A program made the translations under genes and the position numbers. Below the pieces are notes generated by a model. It saw nothing but the letters and a program-made list of their open reading frames with translations. It was not told where the DNA came from and did not search any database. A stretch of 64,000 nt of DNA. Origin: Paeniglutamicibacter quisquiliarum (GTDB taxonomy: Bacteria > Actinomycetota > Actinomycetes > Actinomycetales > Micrococcaceae). Of this stretch, positions 1-8,149 are shown piece after piece; position 1 is the first letter of the stretch, and every line of letters starts with the position of its first letter. The stretch spans positions 248,001 to 312,000 of the forward strand of contig NZ_JAHRED010000003.1 in the NCBI RefSeq assembly GCF_019084045.1, in the 5' to 3' direction.

Positions 1-705
1 GGCTACGACCGGAACAAAAAGTTCGGGAATGGCTGGAAGGACTTCAACGGAAACAAGTGCGACGAGCGCCAGGACACGCTCAAACGCGACTTGTCGGCCG
101 TGAAGTACAAGGACGCGAAGAAATGCCAACTTGCCTCCGGCGTCTTGGCCGACGCGTACACCGGGACCCGAATCAAGTGGAAGGTGAACAGCGGATCCGT
201 TGACATTGACCATGTGGTGGCGCTGAAGAATGCCTGGGTTTCCGGCGGCCAGCAGCTGTCCCAGAAACAGCGCCAGGGCCTGGCCAACGACCCGTTGAAC
301 CTCATGGCCTCACAGGCTTCGGCCAACCGTTCCAAGGGTGATTCCAACGCCGCCGAATGGCTGCCGACCAACAAGGCGTTTCGCTGCCAGTACGTGGCCA
401 CGCAGATCAGCGTCAAGAAAAAGTACGCACTGTCGGTGACGGCGGCCGAAAAGAACGCGATGAAGCGCGTGCTCACGACGTGCCCGAAGCAAAAGGCCGC
501 CGCAGTGGCTCCCGTCAAGTCTCTGGCCAAGACTCCCGCCGCGCAAACCAAGAAGCCGACGTCCTCCGCGCCCAGACCCAAACAGGTATCGCCCGGTTCA
601 TACTGCGCGAAGGCCGACAAGGGAGCGACAGGCATTGGCAGAACGAACGGCAAGAGCTACACCTGCAAGACCAGCAACTCGGACACGCGCCTCCGTTGGC
701 GCTAG
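1..705 (+). CDS. HNH/DUF1524 (GmrSD C-terminal-like) nuclease-family protein, 5' end outside window
   Basis: The reading frame is open from the first base, so the N-terminus (probably a signal or lipoprotein peptide) is missing. The visible 234 residues follow the DUF1524 pattern: YDR..FG at the start, a CDERQDTL segment, DAYTGTRI, the catalytic-type IDHVVALKNAW motif, then ANDPLNL, a WLPTN segment and VKKKYALSV. This is the fold of the GmrSD restriction enzyme C-terminal domain, but in actinobacteria stand-alone copies are usually secreted nucleases of unknown role. A lysine/proline-rich linker (about residues 160-195) leads to a short cysteine-containing tail ending DTRLRWR, as in wall-associated relatives. 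The ATG/TTG codons inside the window are not the true start. Family assignment is firm; the substrate is unknown. Confidence 0.85.
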   Translation, partial: GYDRNKKFGNGWKDFNGNKCDERQDTLKRDLSAVKYKDAKKCQLASGVLADAYTGTRIKWKVNSGSVDIDHVVALKNAWVSGGQQLSQKQRQGLANDPLNLMASQASANRSKGDSNAAEWLPTNKAFRCQYVATQISVKKKYALSVTAAEKNAMKRVLTTCPKQKAAAVAPVKSLAKTPAAQTKKPTSSAPRPKQVSPGSYCAKADKGATGIGRTNGKSYTCKTSNSDTRLRWR

Positions 706-780
706 CCCGGCCCGCAGCACCCGGACAACTGCAGGTCATGGAACTAGGCTGAATCGGCTGTCTGGCTCCATCGGGCCATG

Positions 781-1740
781 CTATTGGGCTTGAAAGAACC
801 GCCCGGTGCGCAAGGGCAGCACCTTGCCCAGATCGACGCCCTCGTCGGCGATCTGCAGCAGCAGGCGCTGCCGTTCGCCCGAGGAAATGTTCGCGGCCGA
901 GCATCGCCTGGCCACCAATGCCAACCTGTCGGCCAGCTCATTCATGGGATCACCCGAATGCGCCTTGACCCAGTCATAGCGCACCGTGGAGCGGGAGAGC
1001 AGCTCATGGATCTTGTGCACTATCGACCTGGCCTCGGTGGACCTGGTCCGTGCATGGCTCATGGGATTGTTGAGCAGGTCAATGGCCATGAGCGAGTCCG
1101 AGCGAATGCGGAACCTGACCTTCCCGGCGAACAGCTCCTCGCGGTACCTGCTGGCATCCAGCAGCGCGTAGTAAATGGAGTTGAGTTCGCCCTGCAGGAT
1201 TTCCTTGCCGGTGGCAGCGAAGGCGTTGATTGTGGGCGGCGTACCCCGCCCGTAATCCAGGACCCAGCCATGGCCCATCAGCGGGCTGTGCCAACTTCGC
1301 GAGGCATCGGTGGTGATCGTCAGCTCGGAGTAGAAATCCTCGATGCGATCCTGGAGCAGGGCCATGGCGGCCCGCGCCCCGGCAAGGGGCCGGAACTGTT
1401 CCGAGACCTCGAACCCCAGCTGCCCCAGCGCCTCGGGCAAACGGATATGTCCCTCGAGCAACACGTTGTCGCAGTACACGGATTCCGACGCGTTGCAGCG
1501 CACCGCGCGAATGGCCTTGTCGAGGTGGGACAGCAGGACACCGAGCCGGTGCCCGGATTCGTGAACGGGCAGGACGCCGCATCGTTGCCCGACGACCTGG
1601 AACGAGACGGTGCGAACCACTGCCCAGAACAGGATCTGGTTGTGGTGCCGCACCTCCACGGTGACCCCGGAGCGTTCGGTGACGGTCTGGACCGCAGGAA
1701 TGAACCGCGCGGAGGGAGGCGTCGGGCGTGGTGCCTGCAT
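781..1740 (-). CDS. RNase H-like domain protein with about 135-residue N-terminal extension
   Basis: The C-terminal half is an RNase HI-type fold. The expected acidic residues are visible at D145 (TTDAS), E185 (GELNSIYYALL), D215 (RSDSLMAI) and D271 (NELADRLA), preceded by the WVKAHSGDP helix turn typical of RNase H, so the active site looks complete. The first 135 residues match nothing I recognise; stand-alone RNase HI is only about 150 residues. I chose the ATG at 1740 because GAGGAG lies 5-6 nt upstream; an in-frame Met 35 codons earlier lacks such a site. It stands alone, divergent from the PaaX-type gene. It could be an RNase H acting on RNA:DNA hybrids or a related nuclease. Confidence 0.8.
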   Translation of the reverse strand: MQAPRPTPPSARFIPAVQTVTERSGVTVEVRHHNQILFWAVVRTVSFQVVGQRCGVLPVHESGHRLGVLLSHLDKAIRAVRCNASESVYCDNVLLEGHIRLPEALGQLGFEVSEQFRPLAGARAAMALLQDRIEDFYSELTITTDASRSWHSPLMGHGWVLDYGRGTPPTINAFAATGKEILQGELNSIYYALLDASRYREELFAGKVRFRIRSDSLMAIDLLNNPMSHARTRSTEARSIVHKIHELLSRSTVRYDWVKAHSGDPMNELADRLALVARRCSAANISSGERQRLLLQIADEGVDLGKVLPLRTGRFFQAQ

Positions 1741-1988
1741 GGTCTCCTCCTCGATTCGGGGATCGGCCGGTCCTGCTTGCGGAACATCCGATGTCCCAAA
1801 GCTACCTAAAATACCGTCCCGTGGGGATAGCCAACTGGCATCCATTCGTGAAGCCGCCGGCCTGGACGCGGAAATTGCGCTCCTCGCCTCCTGCGGGCCG
1901 GCGACCCGCCCGGCGTCGTCCAGCTGTCACCTGGCCAGGTGGCGCACCCAGGTGAGCCTAGGATGGATGTGTCAACGAGGAACTCTAG

Positions 1989-2915
1989 ATGAAGCGGGTC
2001 CGCACAGGCATGGAAACACGGCCGTCCAAGCTGCAGCACCAGCAGCTGATCGTCACCCTCTTCGGGCTCTATGGCCGCGCGGCGGACGGTACCTTCCCGG
2101 TGGCCGTGCTGGTTGACATGCTCGGCGCCTTGGGGATCGAGCCGCCGGCAGTGCGCTCGACGGTGTCCCGGCTCAAGCGCAACGGGGTGCTGGTCAGCCG
2201 CCCTGACACCCGCGCCGCCAGCTACAGCCTTTCGGCGGGAGTGCTCGATGCCTTTGAAGAGGGCGACCAGCGCATCTATGCCCCGGAACGGTCGCACCCC
2301 AACGATCCCTGGTCGTTGGTCATATTTTCCGTGCCCGAAGCCCAGCGCAACCGCCGGTACGAGTTGCGGACGGAACTGAACAGCCTGGGCTTCGGCGCGG
2401 TGGGCGCCGGCGTCGCCATCGCCCCGAGCAATGTCCTCCCGCAGGCCATGGCGCGGCTCAAGGACCGGGGGCTTGACCGCTACGTCGAGTACTTCAGCGC
2501 CGACTACCTGAGCCAGGAAGACATCAGGGCCAAGATCCCGCTGTGGTGGGACCTGCAGGAGCTCGACGAGCAGTACCGCGACTTCCTTGCCCTCTATGGA
2601 ACCGCCGAGGCCCAATGGTCAGCACGGCTTTCAGCGGCCGGCGGGGCCATGGAGCCCGCCGGCGAGCTTGCCGGGGAGGCCTTCGCCTTCTACGTCCCCA
2701 TGCTCACGCTCTGGCGCCGTTTCCCCTATCGGGACCCGAACCTGCCGTTGGAATTCCTTCCGGACGGCTGGAAGGCGCCTGCGGCCAAGCATGCGTTCTG
2801 GGCCCTTGACGCGCTGCTTGCCCCCGTGGCCAGGACCTATGCGCTTTCGCTCCTGGGTGCGCGGGGTTCGGGCCCGAATGCGTTGGCCATCCAGGACAGC
2901 GCCCCGGCCCAGTGA
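1989..2915 (+). CDS. PaaX-family transcriptional regulator
   Basis: A 308-residue protein with the PaaX layout. An N-terminal winged helix (about residues 15-75, containing PAVRSTVSRLKRNGVLVS) is followed by the central domain with WSLVIFSVPE and a C-terminal region with WDLQELDEQYRDF. PaaX proteins repress phenylacetate and related catabolic operons in response to CoA thioesters. No paa genes lie in the window, so the target is unknown. GAGGA precedes the ATG by about 9 nt. The last 79 bp overlap the 3' end of the hydrolase on the other strand. Confidence 0.85.
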   Translation: MKRVRTGMETRPSKLQHQQLIVTLFGLYGRAADGTFPVAVLVDMLGALGIEPPAVRSTVSRLKRNGVLVSRPDTRAASYSLSAGVLDAFEEGDQRIYAPERSHPNDPWSLVIFSVPEAQRNRRYELRTELNSLGFGAVGAGVAIAPSNVLPQAMARLKDRGLDRYVEYFSADYLSQEDIRAKIPLWWDLQELDEQYRDFLALYGTAEAQWSARLSAAGGAMEPAGELAGEAFAFYVPMLTLWRRFPYRDPNLPLEFLPDGWKAPAAKHAFWALDALLAPVARTYALSLLGARGSGPNALAIQDSAPAQ

Positions 2916-3604
2916 ACGGCTGAGGGGTCGATGGCCTCGAGGTGGCCCAGCGCGGCGAATTCGCGCAGCCGGACCGGTGAGCCCTGCGACTGCGCGGTGG
3001 CCATGAAGGATCGTGAATGCCCGATCGGCACGCGGTTGTCATTGACCCCGTGCAGGATCAACGTCGGCGTGGCGCCCAGCGGTTGCCGGACGGGGGATGC
3101 AGCCTCGTAGGTCTCCGGTGCCTGGGCGGGGGACGTGCCGAAATATTCGGCCGCCGCCCCGTCTCCCAGGTCCTCCAGGTAGGTTCGTTTCACGTCGGTG
3201 ACCGGGGCCAGTGCCACGACGCCGTTGGCCAGCCGGGCGGTGAGCAACGCCAGCTGCCCGCCCACCGAATGGCCCACCGAGACCAGTGGCCCCGGGATGC
3301 TTTCCCTTCGCATCATGGCATTGAGGCTGCCCAGCGCCGCCGCGGTGTCCCGGAGCGGGTCGGGCCACGGGCCGCCGGCCCCGCGCCGGTATTCGATGTT
3401 GGCGGTGATCCACCCCTCGGCGCGCAGCGATGCGGCGAGCGGTTCCATCAGCGAAGCGGTGAGGTGCGAGCGCCAATAGCCCCCGTGGACCAGCGCGGCG
3501 ATGCCGCGCGGTTCCGTGCCGGGCGCGGGGCGGGAAAGCACGAGGTGCTGGGCCTCGTCGGGGCCGTAGGACAGGATCCCGGACAACGGGGCGGTGCTGG
3601 TCAT
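2837..3604 (-). CDS. alpha/beta hydrolase (carboxylesterase-type)
   Basis: A 255-residue hydrolase. It has an HGG oxyanion-hole motif (VHGGYW, about residue 40), the nucleophile elbow GHSVGG (about residue 111), an acid in HGVNDNRVP (about residue 187) and the catalytic His in GHLEAID near the C-terminus. This is the layout of small esterases, lipases and peptidase S9-like enzymes, including kynurenine formamidase relatives. AAGGAG lies 9 nt upstream of the ATG. It follows the cupin gene on the same strand with an 82-bp gap, so the two may be cotranscribed. The 3' end runs 79 bp into the convergent regulator gene. Substrate unknown. Confidence 0.82.
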   Translation of the reverse strand: MTSTAPLSGILSYGPDEAQHLVLSRPAPGTEPRGIAALVHGGYWRSHLTASLMEPLAASLRAEGWITANIEYRRGAGGPWPDPLRDTAAALGSLNAMMRRESIPGPLVSVGHSVGGQLALLTARLANGVVALAPVTDVKRTYLEDLGDGAAAEYFGTSPAQAPETYEAASPVRQPLGATPTLILHGVNDNRVPIGHSRSFMATAQSQGSPVRLREFAALGHLEAIDPSAVHWAGALSWMANAFGPEPRAPRSESA

Positions 3605-3634
3605 GGCGTTGGCTCCTTGGCGGGAACGATGGAT

Positions 3635-3670
3635 GGGCAGTGCGAGCCGCCGAAGCGGCCAACACTGCCC
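3635..3670 (-). terminator. hairpin between cupin and hydrolase genes
   Basis: GGGCAGTG (3635-3642) pairs with CACTGCCC (3663-3670), with an inner GCCGC/GCGGC pair closed by a CGAA loop. It lies just after the cupin stop codon and before the hydrolase ribosome-binding site. There is no U-tract, so it may act as a weak terminator or a processing/stability element rather than a full stop. Confidence 0.4.
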
Positions 3671-3686
3671 TCGACTTTAGCGGTGG

Positions 3687-4172
3687 CTAGGCCCCGGGGA
3701 CGGCTCCCGGCGGCAGGAAGTTGACGTCGCGCAGGGCCGAAAGCCGGACGACTTCCTCCGGATCGGAGACGTTGTGCAGCTCGTCGAAGAGCGTGGAGAG
3801 CTGTCCCGACGGGCTGACCCAGAAGAGGGACTTTCCGGGTGTCTCGTGCTTGTTGTAGTAGGCGTGGGGCAGGCCCATGGGCATGCGCACGGTGTCACCC
3901 GGTCCGGCGGTGGTCCACTCGCCGTCGAGGTAGAGGGTGTAGACGCCCTCCATGATGAAGATGTGCTCGTCCTGGGTCGGGTGCACATGCGGGGGCACCC
4001 CGGTGCCGGCCGGATCCAGGGAGAGCCAGGCGAACGAGGAAGAGCTTTCGACCTTGGACAGATAGGTGTGGCCCAGCACGTTCCAGGTCTTGTTTCCCAT
4101 GGCCTCGCTGGCCAGGGTGATGCCCTTGGGCAGATCGCCGAGAATGATTTCCTGGCCCTGTTGGATTTCCAT
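3687..4172 (-). CDS. cupin-domain protein
   Basis: A 161-residue single-domain cupin. Motif 1 is GVPPHVHPTQDEHIFIMEG (two His and a Glu as metal ligands, about residues 58-76) and motif 2 is GDTVRMPMGLPHAYYN with a further His. Such proteins are small metal-dependent dioxygenases or isomerases, or simply binding proteins; which applies here cannot be told. AAGGAG lies 6 nt before the ATG. It is divergent from the metallo-hydrolase/MFS pair, and the shared 213-bp region carries overlapping dyads that could be an operator. Confidence 0.82.
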   Translation of the reverse strand: MEIQQGQEIILGDLPKGITLASEAMGNKTWNVLGHTYLSKVESSSSFAWLSLDPAGTGVPPHVHPTQDEHIFIMEGVYTLYLDGEWTTAGPGDTVRMPMGLPHAYYNKHETPGKSLFWVSPSGQLSTLFDELHNVSDPEEVVRLSALRDVNFLPPGAVPGA

Positions 4173-4233
4173 TGCAGCTCCTTGTCGTGTGCTTCCTTGG
4201 TGGACCCAGCATGGCAGAGAAACCCCTTGGTAT

Positions 4234-4255
4234 GCAATAGGTATTGCGATCGCAA
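4234..4255. promoter_or_regulatory. overlapping dyad symmetries, putative operator
   Basis: GCAATA-GG-TATTGC (4234-4247) overlaps the perfect 12-bp palindrome TTGCGATCGCAA (4244-4255). They lie in the divergent region between the cupin gene and the metallo-hydrolase/MFS pair, close enough to control both. No regulator gene is adjacent; the nearest is the PaaX-type gene at 1989. Confidence 0.4.
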
Positions 4256-4385
4256 GTTCTGGTGCATATGATGTGGATCACGCTTGGGGGCGTGCGCTGC
4301 TGCGAGGCCAACATGCGGCGTGCTTGAACCAATCACCAAACCGGGCAAGAACCGACAGCCCTTCACAATGAAGCGAGGCGCCAGC

Positions 4386-5453
4386 GTGAGTACCAAGAAA
4401 TTTAGCGGCATGAGTGTGCATACCCTGGGAACGGGAGGTGGGCCGATCGTCTCAAGTTCGAGAGCCGGCACCAGCACCGCGGTCCGGGTCGACGATGCCA
4501 CCTACGTCTTCGATGCCGGGATGGGCAGCATCCGCAATTACCGGTCGCACTGCGAGTGGGGACAGCTGCGCGGCATCTTCCTCACCCACCACCACTCCGA
4601 CCACATCTACGACCTGGGTTCCTTCCTGGTCACCGGCTGGCAGGTGCCCGGCGAGTCCTTCGCCGCGCCGATCGAGGTCTTCGGCCCCGGCAAGCCCGCC
4701 CGCATCCCGGCACTCGATGCGGACCACGCCCGCGACATCGACGCCCGCGTGGGCAAACGCGAAATGACCTCGACCACCGAGATCGTCGACGCCCTGCTCG
4801 ATACGGTCTTCGCCTCCGACATCGCCATCCGCATGGCCGACGAGGGGCGCGGGGAGCCGCATGAATGGGTGCGCGGGCACGACATCGAGATCCCCGCGGC
4901 CGCGGGTGCCGACCCGGTGGCCAACAGGCACCCGGTGATGGAGCCGTTCGAGATCTACCGCGACGAGCTCGTGGTCGTTTCGGCCATCCTGGTCGACCAC
5001 CGGCTGTGCTTCCCGGCCTTCGGGTTCCGCATCGACTCGCGCCACGGCTCGGTCGTGATCTCGGGGGACACCGCATACTCGGAAAACTGCATCCGGCTCG
5101 CCCGGGGCGCCGACCTGCTGCTGCACGAGGTCATCGACCTGCCCTCCATCCTGGCGACCTTCCCCGATGGTCCCACCCGCGAGGGGATCGAGGTCCACCT
5201 GCGCGAATCGCACACGCCCTTTGCCGACGTGGGCAAGGTCGCCGCCGCGGCCGGGGTCAAGGCGCTGGTGCTCCACCACATCGTTCCCAACACCCCGGGC
5301 ACCGCCGACCTGGCGGCAATGGACGAGGCGGTCCGCCGGGACTTCGCCGGCACCGTGCACATTGCCGAGGACAACGACGTCTTCTTCCCCCGGGATCCCG
5401 GAACCAATAGTGTTGAAACCGCAGGACTTGAAAGCATCGGAGCAGGCGCATGA
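4386..5453 (+). CDS. metallo-beta-lactamase-fold hydrolase
   Basis: A 355-residue protein of the RNase Z/arylsulfatase-like branch of the metallo-beta-lactamase superfamily. The zinc motif HHHSDH is at about residues 64-69, followed by further ligands in SGDTAYSENC and LHHIVPN near the C-terminus. The start is taken as GTG 4386, which has GCGAGG 7 nt upstream. An ATG at 4368 has no site, and the ATG at 4410 would remove the first conserved strand. The gene overlaps the MFS gene by ATGA, so hydrolysis and transport are probably coupled, for example uptake of an ester or lactone and its cleavage. Substrate unknown. Confidence 0.82.
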   Translation: MSTKKFSGMSVHTLGTGGGPIVSSSRAGTSTAVRVDDATYVFDAGMGSIRNYRSHCEWGQLRGIFLTHHHSDHIYDLGSFLVTGWQVPGESFAAPIEVFGPGKPARIPALDADHARDIDARVGKREMTSTTEIVDALLDTVFASDIAIRMADEGRGEPHEWVRGHDIEIPAAAGADPVANRHPVMEPFEIYRDELVVVSAILVDHRLCFPAFGFRIDSRHGSVVISGDTAYSENCIRLARGADLLLHEVIDLPSILATFPDGPTREGIEVHLRESHTPFADVGKVAAAAGVKALVLHHIVPNTPGTADLAAMDEAVRRDFAGTVHIAEDNDVFFPRDPGTNSVETAGLESIGAGA

Positions 5454-6898
5454 GCACCTCGGAGCACGTCCAGCCGCACACCCTTCGTGCGGCCGTCAAA
5501 TACGGGAAAATGAATCGCCGGGCATGGATTGTCACGTCCCTGCTGGTCGTCTTCCAGATCATCAACTTCGCTGACAAGGCGGTGCTGGGCCTCGTTGCCG
5601 ACTCGGCCATCAAGGAACTCGGCCTCACCGCGGGCCAGTTCGGACTCATCGGCAGCGCATTCTTCTTCCTCTTTGCCATCGCCGCGGTGGCCGTGGGCTT
5701 CCTTGCCGGCAAGGTCTCCACCCGCTGGATCCTGCTGACCATGGGCATCAGCTGGGCCGTGCTGCAGTTCCCGATGCTGTTCGGGGGCGGCGCCGCGGTC
5801 CTCCTGGTCACCCGCATCCTGCTCGGCGGGGCCGAGGGCCCGGCAACCCCCATTTCCCTGCAGCACGTCCACGGCTGGTTTCCGGCCAAGGAGCGCGGCT
5901 TCCCCTCCAGCATCATTGCCATTGGCTCCACGCTCGGACCCATCATCGCTGCCCCCATCCTGGCCGGCATCATCGCCCACCCGGCACTCGGCTGGCGTTG
6001 GGCCTTCGGGTTCCTCGGCATCGTGGGCCTGCTCTGGAGCGTTGTCTGGTTCCTCGTCGGGCGCGACGGACCCTACAGCCACACCACCGGGAAAAGGGCC
6101 GCCGCGGAGGCGGAGCCGGTGGAGGCAGCGGCGCCCCGGGAGCAGCCGGCCGCCGGAAAGCCAAGCGCAAGCATCACCGAACGTGCCGACCTCCTCAAGC
6201 TCGTCCCCATCCGCCGGGTGCTGGGCTCGAGGATGTTCCTGGCCGCGGTCCTGGCCGGCGCCGGCTGCTTCTGGGCCCAGGGCTTCCTGACCACCTGGTC
6301 GCCGAAGTACCTCGGCTCGGTGGTTGCCCTCTCGCCCGAGATGATCGGGCTGGTCTCGACCTTCCCGTGGGTCATCGGGGCGCTGGCGCTGCTGGTGCTG
6401 GGATACACCTCGCGGTACCTGATGCGCCGCGGCGTCACGGTGCGCTGGGCCATGGGCGCCCTGTTCGGCGCGTCCCTGCTGGCCTCGGGCATCTGCTTCA
6501 CCGTGCTGCCGCACCTGCACGGCTATGCCGCGGTGACGGCGCTGACCCTCGGTGCCGGATTGGCGATGATCTACCCACTGGCCCCCACCGCCATCGCGTT
6601 CTGCGTCGCCTCCAAGCAGCGCGCGGCCATCATGGCCACGCTGACCGGGCTGGCCTCGGTCGGCGGCGTCATCGCCCCGGCCATGGTCGGATCGCTCATG
6701 GACCGCGCCGGGTACGTGCCCGGGCCCAAGGGCGTGCGCGACAGCGTCGAAATGGCCTCGTTGCTGGCCCAGGGCATGAACTCCTCGTTCTCCATGATCG
6801 GGATCTACCTCATCGTCGTGGGCGTCATCTGCGTCCTGTTGCTGAACCCCGACCGCACCGCCGAGCGGCTGCAGACCCGGTTCGCCTTCAACGGATAG
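5450..6898 (+). CDS. MFS transporter
   Basis: A 482-residue, 12-TM major facilitator with a charged central loop at about residues 205-245. The first loop has the family pattern for anion/metabolite porters, followed by a long hydrophobic N-half. It is coupled to the upstream metallo-hydrolase through an ATGA overlap, and a strong terminator follows. It resembles the anion:cation symporter group that takes up organic acids, but the substrate cannot be read from sequence. Confidence 0.83.
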   Translation: MSTSEHVQPHTLRAAVKYGKMNRRAWIVTSLLVVFQIINFADKAVLGLVADSAIKELGLTAGQFGLIGSAFFFLFAIAAVAVGFLAGKVSTRWILLTMGISWAVLQFPMLFGGGAAVLLVTRILLGGAEGPATPISLQHVHGWFPAKERGFPSSIIAIGSTLGPIIAAPILAGIIAHPALGWRWAFGFLGIVGLLWSVVWFLVGRDGPYSHTTGKRAAAEAEPVEAAAPREQPAAGKPSASITERADLLKLVPIRRVLGSRMFLAAVLAGAGCFWAQGFLTTWSPKYLGSVVALSPEMIGLVSTFPWVIGALALLVLGYTSRYLMRRGVTVRWAMGALFGASLLASGICFTVLPHLHGYAAVTALTLGAGLAMIYPLAPTAIAFCVASKQRAAIMATLTGLASVGGVIAPAMVGSLMDRAGYVPGPKGVRDSVEMASLLAQGMNSSFSMIGIYLIVVGVICVLLLNPDRTAERLQTRFAFNG

Positions 6899-6920
6899 CC
6901 CGGGCCAGACGCGGGAACCC

Positions 6921-6971
6921 CGCGCGGGGCGCGGGGAAGGAATCTTCCTTCCCCGCGCCCCGCGCGTTTTT
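6921..6971 (+). terminator. intrinsic terminator after the MFS gene
   Basis: A 22-bp perfect stem (6921-6942 with 6945-6966) has almost no loop and is followed by five T residues (6967-6971). It sits between the MFS gene and the convergent FAD monooxygenase gene, whose stop codon lies at its edge. Confidence 0.85.
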
Positions 6972-8149
6972 CATCCGGGGCCTTCCCCGGCCGGCCACCC
7001 TCCGCTTCCCGGGCCGGTCATGGTGAACGTGGCCGCGACGGCGGCGGAGAACCTGTCGGAGGCAAAGAGCGCATGCGCCAGCGCATCCCGGGCGGCCGCC
7101 GCCGGTCCACCCAGGGGGCGGCCCAGCGCCATGTTCACCCGGGCCTGCCGGGCGGCGCGCCGGGCAGCGGCCAGCCGCCGGCGGGAGACGCCGGCGAGCT
7201 GCTCCTCGATCCGCTCCCGGGGCAGCCTCCCGCCCAGCGCCGCATCCAGGACCGGGGCCAGCTCGGCGGCGTCGAGCAGGCCCAGCGTCATGCCCTGGCC
7301 CCCGATGGGGCTGACCTCGTGGGCGGCATCGCCGATCAGGAGAAGGTTCGGGTGGTTCATGGATCCCACGGCAAAATTCGCCGTCCCGAATTCGCTGAGC
7401 ATGGTGTTTTCGCCTCCCTCCACCCGGTGGCCGGTCCGCTGCGCGATGAGCTCGGGCAGGGACGCGGTCCCCGAGTCCCGGAGCCGGGCGACCCAGCGCC
7501 GCCGGTTCCCCGGCAGCGGAAACGACTCGGTGATCCCGTGCCCGTGCAGGAACAACACCGCGACCGGCCCGAGGCCGGTGCGATCCGGGTAGTCGCCCAT
7601 GAGGTAGCGATCGGGCAGGTCCCGGCCGCGGAACGGGAGCCGGGCGGCCCGCCGCACCGCCGAGCGGGTGCCGTCCGCCCCGACGACGAAGCGGCACCGA
7701 AGCCGCGTTCTCCCGCCGCCGGCTTCGTCGGCCTCGACGTCGTGGAACCCCGGGTGCGCGGCGAACGCGGTGAATTCGTGGCCGACCAGCAGCGCCGAGG
7801 GATCCAGGGCTTCCAGCCGTTCGCGCAGCAGGGCGACGGTCTGGTTTTGCGGCAGCGACAGGACGAAGCGGTGCCCGGCGGGGATGGAACCGAACCCCAG
7901 TTCCGCCACCACCCGCCCCCGGGAAATGCCCACCCCGCGGGTGATCGGCACCCCGGCTTCGAGCGCCGCGGCGCCGACGCCGAGGCGGTCCAGGACCGCA
8001 AGTCCCGGAGGATGGATCCCGATGGCCCGCGAATGCTCCCCGATGGCGGTGCGGGACTCGAGCACGCGCACGCTGCGGCCGGCCTCCAGCAGCAGGATCG
8101 CCAGTGCCATCCCGCTGGGTCCGGCCCCGACCACGACGACGTCGATCAT
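6971..8149 (-). CDS. FAD-dependent monooxygenase (UbiH/PhzS-type) of the type III PKS operon
   Basis: A 392-residue class A flavoprotein hydroxylase. It has the FAD dinucleotide fold VVVGAGPSGM at residues 4-13, the GADGTRSAVR motif at about residue 155 and the GDAAHEVSPIGGQG motif at about residue 265. These enzymes hydroxylate aromatic rings with NAD(P)H and oxygen. The start overlaps the methyltransferase stop by ATGA. As last gene of the polyketide synthase/methyltransferase operon it most likely oxidises the aromatic product, for example to a quinol or quinone. Confidence 0.87.
   Translation of the reverse strand: MIDVVVVGAGPSGMALAILLLEAGRSVRVLESRTAIGEHSRAIGIHPPGLAVLDRLGVGAAALEAGVPITRGVGISRGRVVAELGFGSIPAGHRFVLSLPQNQTVALLRERLEALDPSALLVGHEFTAFAAHPGFHDVEADEAGGGRTRLRCRFVVGADGTRSAVRRAARLPFRGRDLPDRYLMGDYPDRTGLGPVAVLFLHGHGITESFPLPGNRRRWVARLRDSGTASLPELIAQRTGHRVEGGENTMLSEFGTANFAVGSMNHPNLLLIGDAAHEVSPIGGQGMTLGLLDAAELAPVLDAALGGRLPRERIEEQLAGVSRRRLAAARRAARQARVNMALGRPLGGPAAAARDALAHALFASDRFSAAVAATFTMTGPGSGGWPAGEGPG

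Noticed and set aside
778-1809. Long plus-strand open frame opposite the RNase H-like gene
   Set aside because: No ribosome site or domain; it is the antisense shadow of a gene with intact catalytic motifs, as are most long frames in this high-GC DNA.
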